Assembly: GCA_037367405.1 (NCBI GenBank)
Contig: JAZKJV010011606.1
Coordinates: forward strand, 248,001 to 312,000
From: Ottelia alismoides
Taxonomy: Eukaryota; Streptophyta; Magnoliopsida; Alismatales; Hydrocharitaceae
Length of the DNA stretch: 64,000 nt
Reading direction: 5' to 3'
Shown: positions 9,423 through 21,730 of the stretch, one piece after another
Layout of the letters: each line of letters opens with the position of its first letter
Numbering within the stretch: the stretch's first letter is position 1
The notes under the pieces: model-generated
What the model was told of the DNA's origin: nothing
What the model saw: the letters and a program-made list of their open reading frames with translations, nothing else
Database searches by the model: none
Made by a program: the position numbers and the translations under genes

Positions 9423-11593
9423 ATGTACAAGAATGTAGTTGACGGTCATGTTTTAGATACTTTTCAAAATCGTGTTCAAGAATTTGTGGAATTTTCTTAC
9501 ACCCAAGGTTCTCGTGTGATGGATTCAGATGGTATTATCTTGTTTCCGTGTCGAAAGTGTTGTTTTCTCAAGAAAATACCAAAGGATGAAATTCAGTTGC
9601 ACTTTTTTTTAAAAATAATTTCATGGAAGGATATCATATTTGGTAGATGCATGGAGAGGTCATTGATTACACGACCAATGAGTCAAATGATGCTAACAAC
9701 ATTAATCCATTCGTAGAAATGGTTATGGATGTTGCAGGTCCAGAGTTTAACACAGATTGTCATGATGAAGAGGAACCGCATGGTGAGTAAAAAGACTTCT
9801 ACGAGTTGTTGAAAAAGGTAGAAGAGCCTTTGTAGTCGGGTTGTAAGATATATTCAAAACTCTCAACAGTTTCAAAGCTTCTATCGATAAACATAGAGTA
9901 TAACATAACTGATCGAAATTTCGATGCTGTACTCATAATTATCAAGAAAATGTTACCTGAAGATGCCAGATTACATTGAAATTATTATAAAATCAAGAAA
10001 ATGTTGCAGAAGATGGTCTTCGCTGAAGCTAAGATAGACTCTTGTATAAATCACCCTATTTTATATTACAGTGAACATGAGCATTTGACGCTTTGTCCTA
10101 AATGTGATGAGCCAAGATTTCATGAATCAAGAATGGAAATAAAATATCAAAGAAAGTTTTACGATATTTTCTTATAACTCCGAGATTGAAGCAATTATAT
10201 TATTGTAAGGAAACAATTAAATATATGTTATGGCATGCATGACATAGTCATAAAGAGTATACGGAGCATCCATCAGAATCTGATTCTTGAAAAACATTGA
10301 TGTCATCTTTTCCTTCATTTTCAGAGGAAAGAAGGAATTGTGTTATTGGTTTATATATAGACGGATTTAATCCTCATGGTCGAAGTAAAGATTACACTTG
10401 TTGACCAGTAACGACAATACCTTATAATCTACCACCATAGTTATGTAACAAGAGACAATTTTTGGTTTTATCATTGTTGGTGTCAGGGCCTACGCATCCA
10501 GAAAAAAACGCCGATGTATATTTACGTCTTCTTATAGATGAGTTTGAAGATGCTTTTGATCGATGGAGTGGATACATACGATGCAAATAAAAGTTGAACA
10601 TTTAATATGAAAGTTGCTTTACTATGTACAATACATGACTTTCCATCTTATGGAATGTTATCTGGATGGAGTACGTATGAACGTAAACGCTGTCCATATT
10701 GTATGGAGAGTACAAAATCCCTTCTGCTCCAACACGATCAGAATCCATGTTTTTTTATTGTCATAGCTATTTTATTTTCAAATGATCATCCGTATCGGAG
10801 ACAGAAGCAAGGATTTAAGAGGAATATCATCGAACTTTCAGATCCTCTGACAATTAAGATCGGTGATATGATATTATCAAGTTTCAAGGAATTTGAAAAT
10901 TCAACCGTGGGAAATGGGGAATATACACAACCTCTACCTATTTTTGGTAACATTCATAATTGGATTAAGAAGAGTATATTTTGGGGGTTACCTTATTGAA
11001 GGAAGTATTGATATAACACAATTTAGATGTTATGCATATCAAGAAAAATATCTTCGATAACATATTTTATGCAGTTATGAATGTAACTGGTTGTACAAAA
11101 AATACAATAAATTCTTATCATGATTAAGATCATTTGCAATTATTCAGAGTTATATATAAAAGATCTTGATAATGGAAGGGTTTAATTCCGAAAGCAAAAT
11201 ATACATTGGACATAAATCAAGTGACATGTGTCTGCGAATGGGTAAGTAAATTGAAATTTCCAAATGGATATGCATCATATATCTCAAATTTGGTTGATTT
11301 GAATAAGTTCTTATTTAAAGGAATGAAAAGTCATGACTGTCATGTATTTATGGAAAGATTGCTACGAATAGTCTTCAGAGGATTGTTACGGAATAATATC
11401 GTCGATGTTCTATCATATGTCAACAGATTTTTCCAGATTTTATGTCTGTCATGCATACATCAGATGGAGATGGAGTATCTTGAAAAAATATTCTTGTGAT
11501 TATATGTAATTTGAAGAAAATATTTTCATCGATTTTTTTATTCAATGAAGCATCTGATGATTCATCTTCCATACGGGACCAAAGTTGGTGGGC
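9423..11593 (+). pseudogene. CACTA (En/Spm) TNP2-like transposase pseudogene, 5' part
   Basis: The translation follows the TNP2 domain order. First comes a transposase-associated zinc-finger domain (MYKNVVDGHVL, FPCRKCCF). Next is a cysteine-containing stretch matching LTLCPKCDEPRFHESR, then PHGRSKDYTC near 10370, then the block ALLCTIHDFPSYGMLSGWST with CPYCMES (10618-10710) and KQGFKRNI. Last is a DUF4218-like part ending in IFHTGPKLVG. TNP2 cuts and pastes CACTA elements. Many in-frame stops and frameshifts make it non-functional. At 11594 it is interrupted by the 3' LTR of element A. The missing C-terminal half is not found on the other side of A in this window. The second copy starts at 62970 and runs off the window. 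Confidence 0.85.
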
Positions 11594-13100
11594 TGATGAA
11601 CACAAAGATCGAGGACGGACCCTAGCGTCTGGTCTTGGAGGGTTTGTGGTGCCCGACAAGTTGGGTTTGATAATCGATGTGTCGACCACTCTCACGGCTC
11701 TCAGATATCCTCAATCAAAATGCATCAACAATTAACCCACACAAACGCTTATTCAATGAATATAGTGAGCTAAAATTTATTATACCCTACGTAATAATAT
11801 ATATAGTATGCAACCGTAGTGATCAAACCACTAAGGAGCAATGTGAATATATCACAAAAATTGACTAGAAAGAGATAATAAATGTTTTTGCGATTTTAAA
11901 GGGATTTTTTTATCATTTTGTGAATTTTTTATATTTGATTTTTGGAAATTTTAATTTATATATATTTTTTAATTTTTTAATTTTTTCTTTTATATTTTTT
12001 GATTTTTATTTTTATTTTTAATATATAAAAATTAGATAAATATATAGATAATACTATATTTATACTATATATATAATATGACGGATATATAAATATAAGT
12101 ATATATAAAATATAGAAAAATCAAAAAATATCATAAGTACTATTTTTAAGGGTTTTTTATTTATTTAGGGTAATATTAATATTAATACTAATAATTTAAA
12201 TAAATATAGGTATATATAAAACATATGCTAGTGTATATATAAATAAAGCTATAAATACTCAAAGTGGCCAAAATATAATAATTTTGTATTTTATATTTTT
12301 TCTCTAATTTTGGTATTTTTCTCATATTTTTTTTCTTTTTTTGCATTTTTAAATAAATAAAAAGACAAAACAATGAACTAAATTAATAGGCTGAATTGTT
12401 TCAGAATTGAAAAATAGATAAAAGTCCTAAAATATTCTAAAACTATGTTTACTATATAATATATAATATAAATAATCTACATTATTAAAAATGGATTTTT
12501 GATTTTGTTAATAATTTTTGATAATTTTTATAAGGTTATTAGGGCTTTCAATTTTTAGTGTTCTTCTTTCGAATTTTTAGTGATTTTTGGTTTATAGTTG
12601 TAAAATATAATAATAAAGATACTATATTTTTAGAATTTTTGAAAATATTTTCTAATTTTTGTATTTTTAATGCAAATAAAGAATAAATGCAATGTTTTTA
12701 AATTTTAAAATATAGAAAAATATTTTAAATGGCCTTGCAAAAAATATATGTCATTTTATGTAATGTCAGGCACTTAAATTAAATTTCCTACAAATATTTA
12801 ATTCAAAATGATATTTTTAAGCAAGAAATAAAATAAATAAAATTATAATACAATAAGGGACCTAATTATAATTAAAATTAACTAAAAATTCATTTCAAAA
12901 CACAATATAGAACTATAAAGGCCTCTAAGCAAAATTCCCCAAATATTTAATTCATATAGTGTTGGTATGGGTAGAAATGCAATTTTCAAAAATGTCAATC
13001 GTGTACATGCAATTTTTTCCAAAAGTTTTATAGTAATTAAAAACTTATTAGACAAAACAATAACAAAACCCTTGAGGGAGTCCTTGCAAAAAGCCCGCCC

Positions 13101-13124
13101 CCTCACGTGTATGCACATGTGAGG
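13101..13124. repeat. ACGT-type inverted repeat in LTR A
   Basis: CCTCACGTGT and ACATGTGAGG are arms with one mismatch and a 4-bp loop, about 2.55 kb from the LTR start. It is equivalent to the hairpin in LTR C. Confidence 0.7.
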
Positions 13125-15396
13125 TGACGTGGCGAGGGACCTAGTTGTAATAAATGAAATCTTGGAGTTCTCCTTGCAAATAATACAAAAGATTTTACAC
13201 TACAGATAATATTTTATGAAATAAATAGCAAATACAAAAACCAGAGAGTAGGTTGCAAAATTACCCGGCTAAGGCGCGAGTTGACGGCTGGATGATCTTC
13301 ACCTAGACACGTGGCACCCTCTCGATGGCAGATGACTGTTCACTGGCAGAGGGCCCAGATTATAGATGGGTGATTGATCGTATGGCCGAAGGCACTCAGA
13401 TCCAATGGTAGGGGTTCAATCTGGAATGTCTCCTTGGTCGGACGGGTCCTACTCTTCACAAAGAATTGGGAAGAACTCAATGCTCAGGCTCCTTCAATCA
13501 GCTATTATGCGCTCCTCTAGTTGTCTCCGTCAATGCTTTGTGGCTCAAAATACTCATGACGGCTACCCGCAGCGGTTAGAGGCTTTAAAAGGCTCCAAGA
13601 ACCTCAGATGAGGTCCCAGGAGGTCAAGGAAGTTGCAGAGCTCAGGGAACCTCTGAATTGGATAAAATCTATCCATATGGGGTCTTTGGCCTCCTAGACC
13701 TGCATGGTTAGCTCAAGCAAACAAAAACAGGTGTCCAGGGGTCAATCAGGATGGAATGGATGAGGGTGAGGTGTAGCAGAGTCTCTCTGACAAGCGGAGG
13801 AGATCGAGAGCCAATCTCTTGATTCTGGGCAAATCGAGGGGAGATGGAGTGTTTGGGGCATAGGGGAAGTGATATGGAAAGAGATGACGATGAGAGGTGG
13901 GTCAGAGAATGGTTGAGTTAATGATGAAACGGTGGTCAGAGAAAAGCTTTGACGAACCACGAATGGCGGATTTAACGAAAGATAAAACGAAAATGACTGA
14001 AAAGAAAAGCTAATCTATGCTAACATAAGTTCTAAGAATGAAAAGAGACCAAGATCTATGGTTCAACCGCATGGAAGATGGTGCCGGTCGGAGCTCCGCC
14101 TGGTGGTGGCCGGTGATGCTCGGATCACCATTTTCACGCATCTTCCTCCACTCCAACAAATATGACGAGCCTCCTATTGTCACCAGAAATCTAGAGCACA
14201 CGAGAAATCGGGGATTTCGAGTGTAAAAGGGGATCAATTTAACCGAAGGTGGAGAAGGGTATTTGTACATGCGTGTGTTCAATTGGGAACGATGCTCGAT
14301 TCAGAGGGCCATTGATCGAGGAATCAATCTGGCTTGAAAGGGCTTCGATCGAGGATTAAAAGTCAAAGATGAGTCGAGAAAATTTGGTGAAAGAATCGAG
14401 TGCAAAAATTGAGGAATGATGGCGATTGATGAGGTTTGAAGACCTATGTTGCAGGTGGGTCAGTTGAGCAAGGGTTAACAGAAGATTGATTCCGATTGGG
14501 CCACGTCACCCACTATAGGACAACCAAAAATTAATTCCTTTATTAATTTGAATTAAAATAGTAAAATATTTACTCATTTTTAGTCAAAACATAAAAAATA
14601 TTTATTATTTAAAACATAGTATTTTATTGTGATTTTTATTTAGTTTACCAGTTAATTTATTAGGAATTACTTTTTACAAGTACAAATATAAGTATATGTA
14701 CTTATACAATATGTATTCTATTTTTATTTTCCATTTTAGATTTCATTATTTTATACCCTTATTTTATATTTATAAATTATTTAAATACATATTAATATAT
14801 TGTTATTGTATTTTTCTAAAGTTATATGTACAAATAAGTAAATATGTGTATTTATTATATAGGTATATGTATGTATAATTCATCTATATATTTTATTACG
14901 CTTATTCATTTTATTGTATTTTTAATGATATTGTTTTATCTAATTATGTACACATATTATACATAATATTTACAAAACTATAGAAATATAAAATGATGAA
15001 AAATATAAAGAATAAATAAATTGATTATTATATTCAGGTAAATTGCATAATGAGGGCCTAAAATCTAACTTTTGTATCTTAACTCCAAATTGATGAAACC
15101 ACTTCATTAAGTAGATAATTAAATTTTAGTAACAATAAAGGAGAGTTTGGTGAATTTTGAATTATATATGAAGAAGATACAGATCTGGGAAGTTTTGCTT
15201 TTGGCTTTTTATTCTGAGATGTCTAGGGTTTGTGCATTATTTTTAAGTGAAATAAATTTTGTGTTTTTTTATGTATTTTATCTACAACTTCCATGTTTAA
15301 AGTTTATTGATTTGAGGTATAAATAATAAAGAATAAAATAGGTCCCAAAATCTATTTATTAGGAATTAAAAATTAGGGTTTTGGATTCTTTTTGTC

Positions 15397-15429
15397 CCTT
15401 ATCTCCGTATACTTTATTCCTTATCGACC
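15397..15429 (-). promoter_or_regulatory. Conserved LTR block in LTR A
   Basis: This is the minus-strand copy of the GGTCGA...GGAGATAAGG block, 237 bp from the LTR start, the same offset as in LTR C. Confidence 0.5.
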
Positions 15430-15666
15430 TAGTCATCATAATGCCTAGGTCTCGAGGTTTATGGTCATTCAATACCTAAGGTATTTCATATCTTTTTCTT
15501 TTCTTTTATTTATTCTTTTATTTGGCTTTAAATAAAGTCTTTTATACAATATTTACAGTATAAATAAGTGATGTTATTTTATGCAAAATAATGCTATATA
15601 CATGCATTTAGCTAGCCTTTAAAGGCCAAAATGAAAGAATAAAGATGATGAAATGGAGATTCATCA

Positions 15667-15680
15667 CCCCTATACTTGCA
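15667..15680 (-). other. Polypurine tract of element A
   Basis: On the minus strand the bases before the 3' LTR read TGCAAGTATAGGGG, directly followed by TGATGAATC. Element B has AAGTATAGGGGGA at the same place. It is the likely RNase-H-resistant primer for plus-strand synthesis. Confidence 0.6.
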
Positions 15681-18240
15681 TTTGCTAGTCCCTAATGAAC
15701 ACTTATGTCGATAAGTGTAGAAAATAAAATAAAGAAAAGAAAAAGAAAGAACTTGGATTGATTTTTTATGCTTAAACTTATCGTATTAAACTCAAAATTT
15801 GGAGCTCAGTTAAAACCTTTAGATTATTGGTTTGTTCGGAACCACAAGGTTTGGAAATGTGACACAACAACCTTTAGGTTTCATAATCCTATCATCCAGT
15901 TCTCTTCGTAGTTAGGTCAGAGCCATCGTCTCAGTCGCAAACTCTTGATACTTTGAAATGACATATCCATGTGTGTGGATTCTTCAGCTCTTCCCAGACA
16001 AACTGCTGAACTATAAAAGAGTCGGCTCTCCTGGAAGCTCATCCTCATGGAGATAGATATTTCCTTCAAAGGTCAGGTACTGCTGGTTCTTACAACTGAG
16101 TGGGGAAAGAAGCTAGAAGAATGGGAAAAGAACTGGAAATGGACCAGTGTAGTCTTCATTCCCTTGTGAAGCATGGTCAATATAACCGAGTCTTCACCAA
16201 GAAGCGGGCTTTTTCTTAAGCTCGCATTTTTGTGGAATTTTTGGTGTAGGCTTCTTCTTTGGATTTTTCTTTGACTTTTCATTGCTTTGCATTCTTGCTT
16301 GTACACTGGCGGATATAGCATCTTTTGGTCTGCTTTTTTTGGGGTCTTGGAAAAGGTTGCACCTGCAGACCGTTCCTCATCCGAAGCATTATCACAGTCC
16401 AGTATACAGTCTTTAGATAGAATGGCTACTAGAAGAAGTGGGTTAGAGTACCGATTTCAGCAATCCTCAAGAATGGTTCCGGAACCACCATTGACGAATC
16501 GACCTAGCATCGTCCATACTTAGACTCCAAGATCTTTCAACAATCCATCTGAGTTGATCTAAGTGTTAAGTGCAAGGTCTCTAGTCAAGCCACTGTCTCA
16601 AGAGTCTTACGGATGATACGAAGGGTTCTAGTTAGACACAATGAATCGACTCATGAACATAGTTTCATGGAACTTAAAAAATTAAGTCAAGGTAGCCTGA
16701 AGTATTCCAATTCCGGTCCTTAATGGATTCCTCTGAAATTAATTTTATTAAGGTCTATACCAAGCTCCAATTTAGACTTTAATTCAGACTTGTTCAATTG
16801 TCTCGATCATTCTGAAAAATACAAATGATATGTACAATGCAAGGGAAAATCTTTTTGTGAAGCTATTTTCTATTTTTAACTTTTTTTATGGATTTTTGGG
16901 AAAAAAATTCGCAAATTTTTATGCATATTTTTGAAAATATTTTGCAAATGTTTAAGGATTTTGGATTTTGCAAATTTTTAGGGATTTCTTAATGAAGGTT
17001 AGTGAAAGAACTATGTACAGCTATTTACATGGGAGTACTTCTGTATTTACAAGGTTTAAGGTCTTCTTTACATAGGGAATTTACAAGTCAAATGTTAGTG
17101 ATTATTTATAGAATTTGTACACAAGTTTTACACAATTTGTAAGGGTTTTATTTAAGCAATTATTTACACAAGGTTCTCAAAATATTTGAAATCATTTTTG
17201 CAACAATTTTGAAAACTTATTTTTGCAAATAATTTTGATAAACATTATTATAAACATTTACAAAGTTGAAAATCAATTTGTAAATATTTTCCAAACATCA
17301 TATATAGTTTTTCAAAATATTTTCGCAACCATTTTCAAATCATTTGCAAATATATTTTCAAAATATTTTATTCACACAAATAACATAATTTTTTACAAAC
17401 GAATATTTCTATAAATATTTGAAAATATTTTGCAAAAGTTTTACAAATAGTTTTCAAAGGATTTTCAAAATATTTTTCAAGCATTTTTAAAATTATTTTG
17501 CAAAATATTTTTCATCCAATTTATTGCAAGTATTTACAAAGAATTCTTGTGCATTTAGGTAATTAGCCATATTATTGAAAATACAAAGTATGAGTTTTGG
17601 ATAAAGTATATACACCATATATACAACCCCTATACTTAACTTGAGCTATGCCATCATGGAGCAGAGAGAAAAAAGAAAGACATAACTCGTACTAAGTATA
17701 TAACAGACTATACTACAATGATTAAAGAATCAAAGAATGAGAAGTTGACCGTCCCACCTATACATAGAATGAAATAATCCTAAGTATAACAAAATGTACA
17801 CAAGGCAGAGAGGGCCAAGGGTGGGAATGTACGGAATCATTGTCTCGACCTATTTCGCCCTATACTTAGGGTAAAATATCCCTAAGTATAGGTAGAATAT
17901 CAAGAGTTGAGGAGACAGGTGAGGGGTCATGGAATGAACAACTCGGGGTGCTTACCCCCCTTATACTTAGGCAAAGTACGCCCTAAGTATAGCAGTGATG
18001 AAAGGGATGAACATCTTTTCGGAAGAATTATAAGATAGAAATGTAAAAGAAGAAAAGAAGAAAACAATTTCATATTTTTGTGATTTTGTGCTCAAGTGTA
18101 TGATCTGTGTACCTCTGTGAGCTCATCTTGAAACACTACTTCAATAGAATCGACAACGGACAAGAATGTGTCATGCTCTAGATATGGCTTCTGCAATTGT
18201 TTGTTGACTACAAATGATTGTGCATCAAGTGACAATTCAG
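15681..18240 (-). other. 3' non-coding region of element A
   Basis: No env-like or other reading frame can be supported. It is homologous to the region 27449-30080 of element B. It holds an AT-rich part with many degenerate TTTTCAAAATATTT/TTTGCAAA units (about 16880-17530) and a hairpin array (17627-17992). Confidence 0.6.
17627..17992. repeat. PPT-like hairpin array of element A
   Basis: Inverted repeats have TATACTTAGG and CCTAAGTATA arms around about 10 bp: 17757-17789 (decayed), 17858-17892 (arms CCCTATACTTAGGG and CCCTAAGTATAGG), 17955-17992. A wider one spans 17627-17700. On the minus strand the outer arm reads AAGTATAGGG(G), the same as the PPT. Confidence 0.8.
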
Positions 18241-18247
18241 ATTTCAA

Positions 18248-19350
18248 TTAACTCCCGTTTCCATGCACAATTTCCACAATAAATGGCCCAGTCCATTTGC
18301 TTTTCAGTTTGCCTGGGAAAAATTTTAACTTGGCATCGAAAAACCACACCTTCTGTCCAAGATCTAAAGTCTTCCTACGGATGTGCTTATCATGCCATTT
18401 CTTGACTTTCTCCTTGTACATAAGGCTGTTGTCATATGCGTAGTCTCTGAGTTCAAGTAAACAGTTCAGATCAACTTTGCGATTTTTACCAGCTTTCTCG
18501 GAATCCAGGTTGCACATAATCAATGCCCAAAGTGATTTATGAATTAACTCCACATGCAGGTGGCATGGCTTGCCATAAACAAGGTGGTAGGGAGACATGC
18601 CAAGAGGACACTTGTACATTGTTATGTAGGCTCAAAGAACTGAATCAAGCAATTGTGACCAATTCTTTCTATCTGGTCGTACAAGATTTTGCAATCCATA
18701 TTGGAACAATCAGCCAAACCATTGGATTGAGGGTGGTATGATGCTGCAACACGATGCTCAACATTGTATTCTTTGGTCAAATTCTTGAACTCTTTGTTAA
18801 TGAAGTGGTTCCCCACATTAGATATGGGAATCTTAGAAATCTTGAACCGTGATATGATGTTGTCCTTTAGAAATTGATAGACTGTACGGTTGTTGGAGGT
18901 TCGAGCAGGGATTGCCTCCACCCATCATAATCGAGGACCAATAGGATGTATTCAAAGCCCTGACTGTTAGGGAATGAGCCCATGAAATCAATGCCCCATG
19001 CGTCGAAGACATCTGAAATCTGAATATATTTCAGAGGCATTGTGTCTCACATACAGATGTTTCTAACCATTCTCTGATAGTTAGTACATTTCTTGACATC
19101 ATCATCTACATCCTTGAATAAAGTTATCCAGAGGCCACATTGGAGTACGTTCACTGTCGTCCGCTTTCCAGAATGGTGTCCACCAGCTTCAAGCTTGTCA
19201 CTGGTAGACACCTACTCCAGATGCAATACTCCCCTCTCTAAAAAGATGTGGATCCTCCCACTAGTAGAAATTAATGTCAACCAAGAATGTATCAAGTTTG
19301 ATCTTTGGCCAGTCTGGCGGAGTCTTCTTGAAGACAAGATAATTCACAAT
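18248..19350 (-). pseudogene. Element A integrase remnant
   Basis: On the minus strand, frames show an HHCC-like part (KLEAGGHHSGKRTT, CGLW), then [27 protein letters not shown] and VEAIPAR, then ISNVGNHFINKEF, HPQSNGL, and the C-terminal part LGMSPYHLVYGKPCHL to SKWTGPFIVEIVHG. These match the Athila-type integrase core and its C-terminal domain. Integrase inserts the cDNA into the genome. The second catalytic Asp position reads N in SNVGN, and the Glu region reads GLADCSN, so the D,D,E triad looks lost. Frameshifts lie near 18620 and 18925. It is non-functional. Confidence 0.85.
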
Positions 19351-19359
19351 GTTTGCACA

Positions 19360-19923
19360 CTAGGGAAGGGAGGAGATAGATTGGATTGCCTCATCTGTAA
19401 AAGTTTTGGTGATAGGAATGGAATTTTGTTCAGGAGATTCTGCTTCGACTATTCTGGAAAGTTGATGTGCCACCACATTTTTGACATCTAATTTATCATG
19501 AATTTCCAAGTCGAATTCTTGGAGTAGGAGAAACCATCGAATTAGATTAGGCTTGGAGTCCTTCTTGATCTGTAGGTACTTGATGGCAGAATGATCAGTG
19601 TAGATGATAACCTTGGATCCGAGGAGGTGTGATCTGAACTTTTCAAGGGCAAACACTATAGCTAGAAGCTCTTTCTCTGTCACTGTGTAGTTTTTTCAAG
19701 CTTCATCAAGTGTTTTGATAGCATAATGAATTGCAAATGGTATCCCATCTCGTCTTTATCCTAGCATAGCACTGATTGCGAAATTAGAAGCATCCATCAT
19801 GATCTCAAGGGGTAGAGACCAAGATGGTTGGAGGACAAGAGCATGTGTGATCAAATCCTTCAACAGATTGAAGGATTGGAGGACCCAGTCATCGACCACA
19901 AAATCATCCTCCTTTCCCAGTAG
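19360..19923 (-). pseudogene. Element A RNase H remnant
   Basis: The minus-strand frame 19360-19683 (107 codons) gives [20 protein letters not shown], then [28 protein letters not shown] and VVAHQLSR. These are hallmarks of the Ty3/gypsy RNase H domain (usual last motif VADHLSR). Upstream frames carry PLEIMMDASNFAISAMLG, the domain start. It would remove the RNA strand during reverse transcription. Stops separate the two pieces, and the D of the final motif reads H-Q. Confidence 0.85.
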
Positions 19924-20800
19924 CTAAATCAACGATCGGACAATCTTGTTGAAGTCTTTAATGAATCTGTGATAAAAACTAACATGCCCCAAAAATGACA
20001 GAACTTCCTTTATATTTGTTGGTGGCTCAAGTTTCGAAATTGCATCAACCTTGGATAGGTCAAACTCCATGCCACACTTGGAGATGATGTGACCTAGTAC
20101 AATTCCCTCAGTCACCATAAAGTGACTCTTCTCCCGTGAGAGCACAAGTTTCACCTCGCAACATATTTTCAGCACTCGGTCCAAATATCCCAGACACCGA
20201 TCACAAATATCACCGTAGACCGAGAAGTCGTCCATAAAAACTTCGAGAAAACTGCCCACCATATCAGCAAATATGGCCAACATTCATCTCTAGAATATCG
20301 CGGGTGAGTTGCACGATCCAAAGGACATTCTATGGAAGGAGTATGCTCTGAATGGACAGGTAAAGGTAGTTTTCTCCTGGTCTTATGGAGAGATGGTGAC
20401 TTGATTATACCCAGAGTAACCATCTAAGAAGTAAAAATATTCCTTCGTGGCTAGTCTTTCAACTATATGGTCGATGAAGGTCAATAGAAATTGATCCTTC
20501 TTGGTTGCAAGATTCAAATGTCTGTAATCTACATGGAGCGCCATGAAGTCAGCACTCGAGTTAGAATATCCTCTCCTTTGTCATTAGTGACTATGGTGAT
20601 CCTTAACTTCTTGGGAACTATGTGCAGGGGACTCACCCATTTGTTGTCAGAGATGGGATAGACAAATTCCGCATCATACTACTTGGCGATTTCTTTCTTG
20701 ACAGCCTCCCGAGGTTTGGGTTCAATCTGCACTGAAATTCTCAGGAGGGCTTGTTGTCTTCTTCTAAATAGATATGATGCAAATAGAGTGAAGGATTTAT
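19924..20800 (-). pseudogene. Element A reverse transcriptase remnant
   Basis: The minus-strand frame 19924-20283 (119 codons) contains the catalytic box EVFMDDFSVYG, GIVLGHIIS and FLGHVSFYHRFIKDFNK. These are RT palm and thumb motifs of Ty3/gypsy elements. A shifted frame upstream (20284-20800) carries the fingers region, with LPLPVHSEHTPSIECPL and, further up, a block like HHIYLEEDNKPS. The FMDD catalytic motif is intact, but frameshifts near 20280 and several stops inactivate the protein. Confidence 0.87.
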
Positions 20801-21300
20801 CCCATGGATATTTGTGATATTTCAGCCTATTGCCTTGCGGTTTCTTTCAAGAACCTCAAGTAGACGATATTCTTCTTCTTTGATCAGATGAGAATTGATA
20901 ATGACTGGATGCATGTCTGGTTCTCCAGCAAGTAAGCCATACTTCATATTGGAGGGAAGAAGCTTGAGCTCTAGGGGAGAAGGAGTCGGCTTGGTGAGGA
21001 CTTCAGCAGCTGTGACAGGTATCAACCCTTTAATTTATCAGTTGTCCACCATTGTGTAATCAGAGTCAGAATTCAGAATATCACACATATCAATGATGAA
21101 TTCAATCTGCTCAGACGAGGATGGGTGTTCAAGTATCTCAGTGTAACCATCAATGAACATCTTATCATCAAAGACGTCGGTGAATTCGACTACAATGTCC
21201 AGGTCTTCCTTAGTGGAAAGGAATTGTTGTATTTCATTGATATCCAAGAATAGATCAGAATCTTTAATCTCAGCAAGAAAATCACAGTCATCTTAGCCAT
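20801..21300 (-). pseudogene. Element A PR-RT linker remnant
   Basis: Minus-strand frames 20822-21025 and 21038-21247 hold SPLELKLLPSNMKYGLLAGE and EYRLLEVLERNRKAIG. These match the conserved segment between protease and RT in Athila/Tat polyproteins (LELKPLPSHLKYAFL-like). An acidic, weakly conserved linker precedes it. Stops break the frame. Confidence 0.75.
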
Positions 21301-21730
21301 TCGGTTCAAGCACTCTTGATACATTTGCCACTTCAATTGGTTTGGGTTCAGGGGTCATCTCTATCAGAACTTTATTGCTGCTAGAGCAGAATATGATCTC
21401 TTCAGTGCCATAGTCTGCCACTGCCTCAGCGGTTCAAAGGAACGACCTACCAATGATGATAGGATTATGGAACAGAGGAGTGGAGGTGTCCATATCTAGG
21501 ACAATGAAATCCACATGGAACTGCATCCCTTGGACTATGATGACGACATCCTCTAACATTCCTCTGGGCCGCTTGACGGATTTATCTACAAACTACAGAA
21601 TTATCTTTATGGGCTTGAGCGGTCATACTCCAAATTCCTTGAGCAGGGAAGAAGACAACAAATTGATAGATGCACTATCGATCAGTTTGCACTCCTATTC
21701 TTGGTTGAAAATTTAGCATTGAATGAGAGG
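21301..21730 (-). pseudogene. Element A retropepsin remnant
   Basis: The minus strand reads LIDSASINLLSSSLLKEFG, then SVKRPRGMLEDVVI, FHVDFIVLDMDTST and NPIIIGRSFL. The layout is that of the retroviral-type aspartic protease of plant gypsy elements. The active-site D-[ST/L]-G-A has become D-S-A, dropping the Gly, and two stops interrupt the domain. The equivalent domain in element B is better kept. Confidence 0.82.

Larger units (their letters stand above)
1..10453. repeat. Left copy of a >10.4-kb near-identical direct repeat (53.5-kb period)
   Basis: Bases 1-10453 recur in the same order and orientation at 53547-64000. The offset is 53,546 up to an A-run near 4830 and 53,547 after it. Differences I noticed: 3124 A/G, one extra A in the A-run, 7726 G/A, 7882 T/C, 7946 T/A. 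Both copies run into a window edge, so neither outer boundary is visible. It could be a tandem segmental duplication, a macro-repeat, or a duplicated contig end left by assembly. Confidence 0.97.
11594..15666 (-). repeat. 3' LTR of element A (4073 bp)
   Basis: On the plus strand it starts TGATGAACACAAAG, the same as the 5' LTR remnant at 39996, and ends GATTCATCA. Read on the minus strand it begins TGATGAATCTCC and ends in TTCATCA. It interrupts TNP2. It contains the family's conserved block (15397-15429) and an ACGT-type hairpin (13101-13124). Confidence 0.88.
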
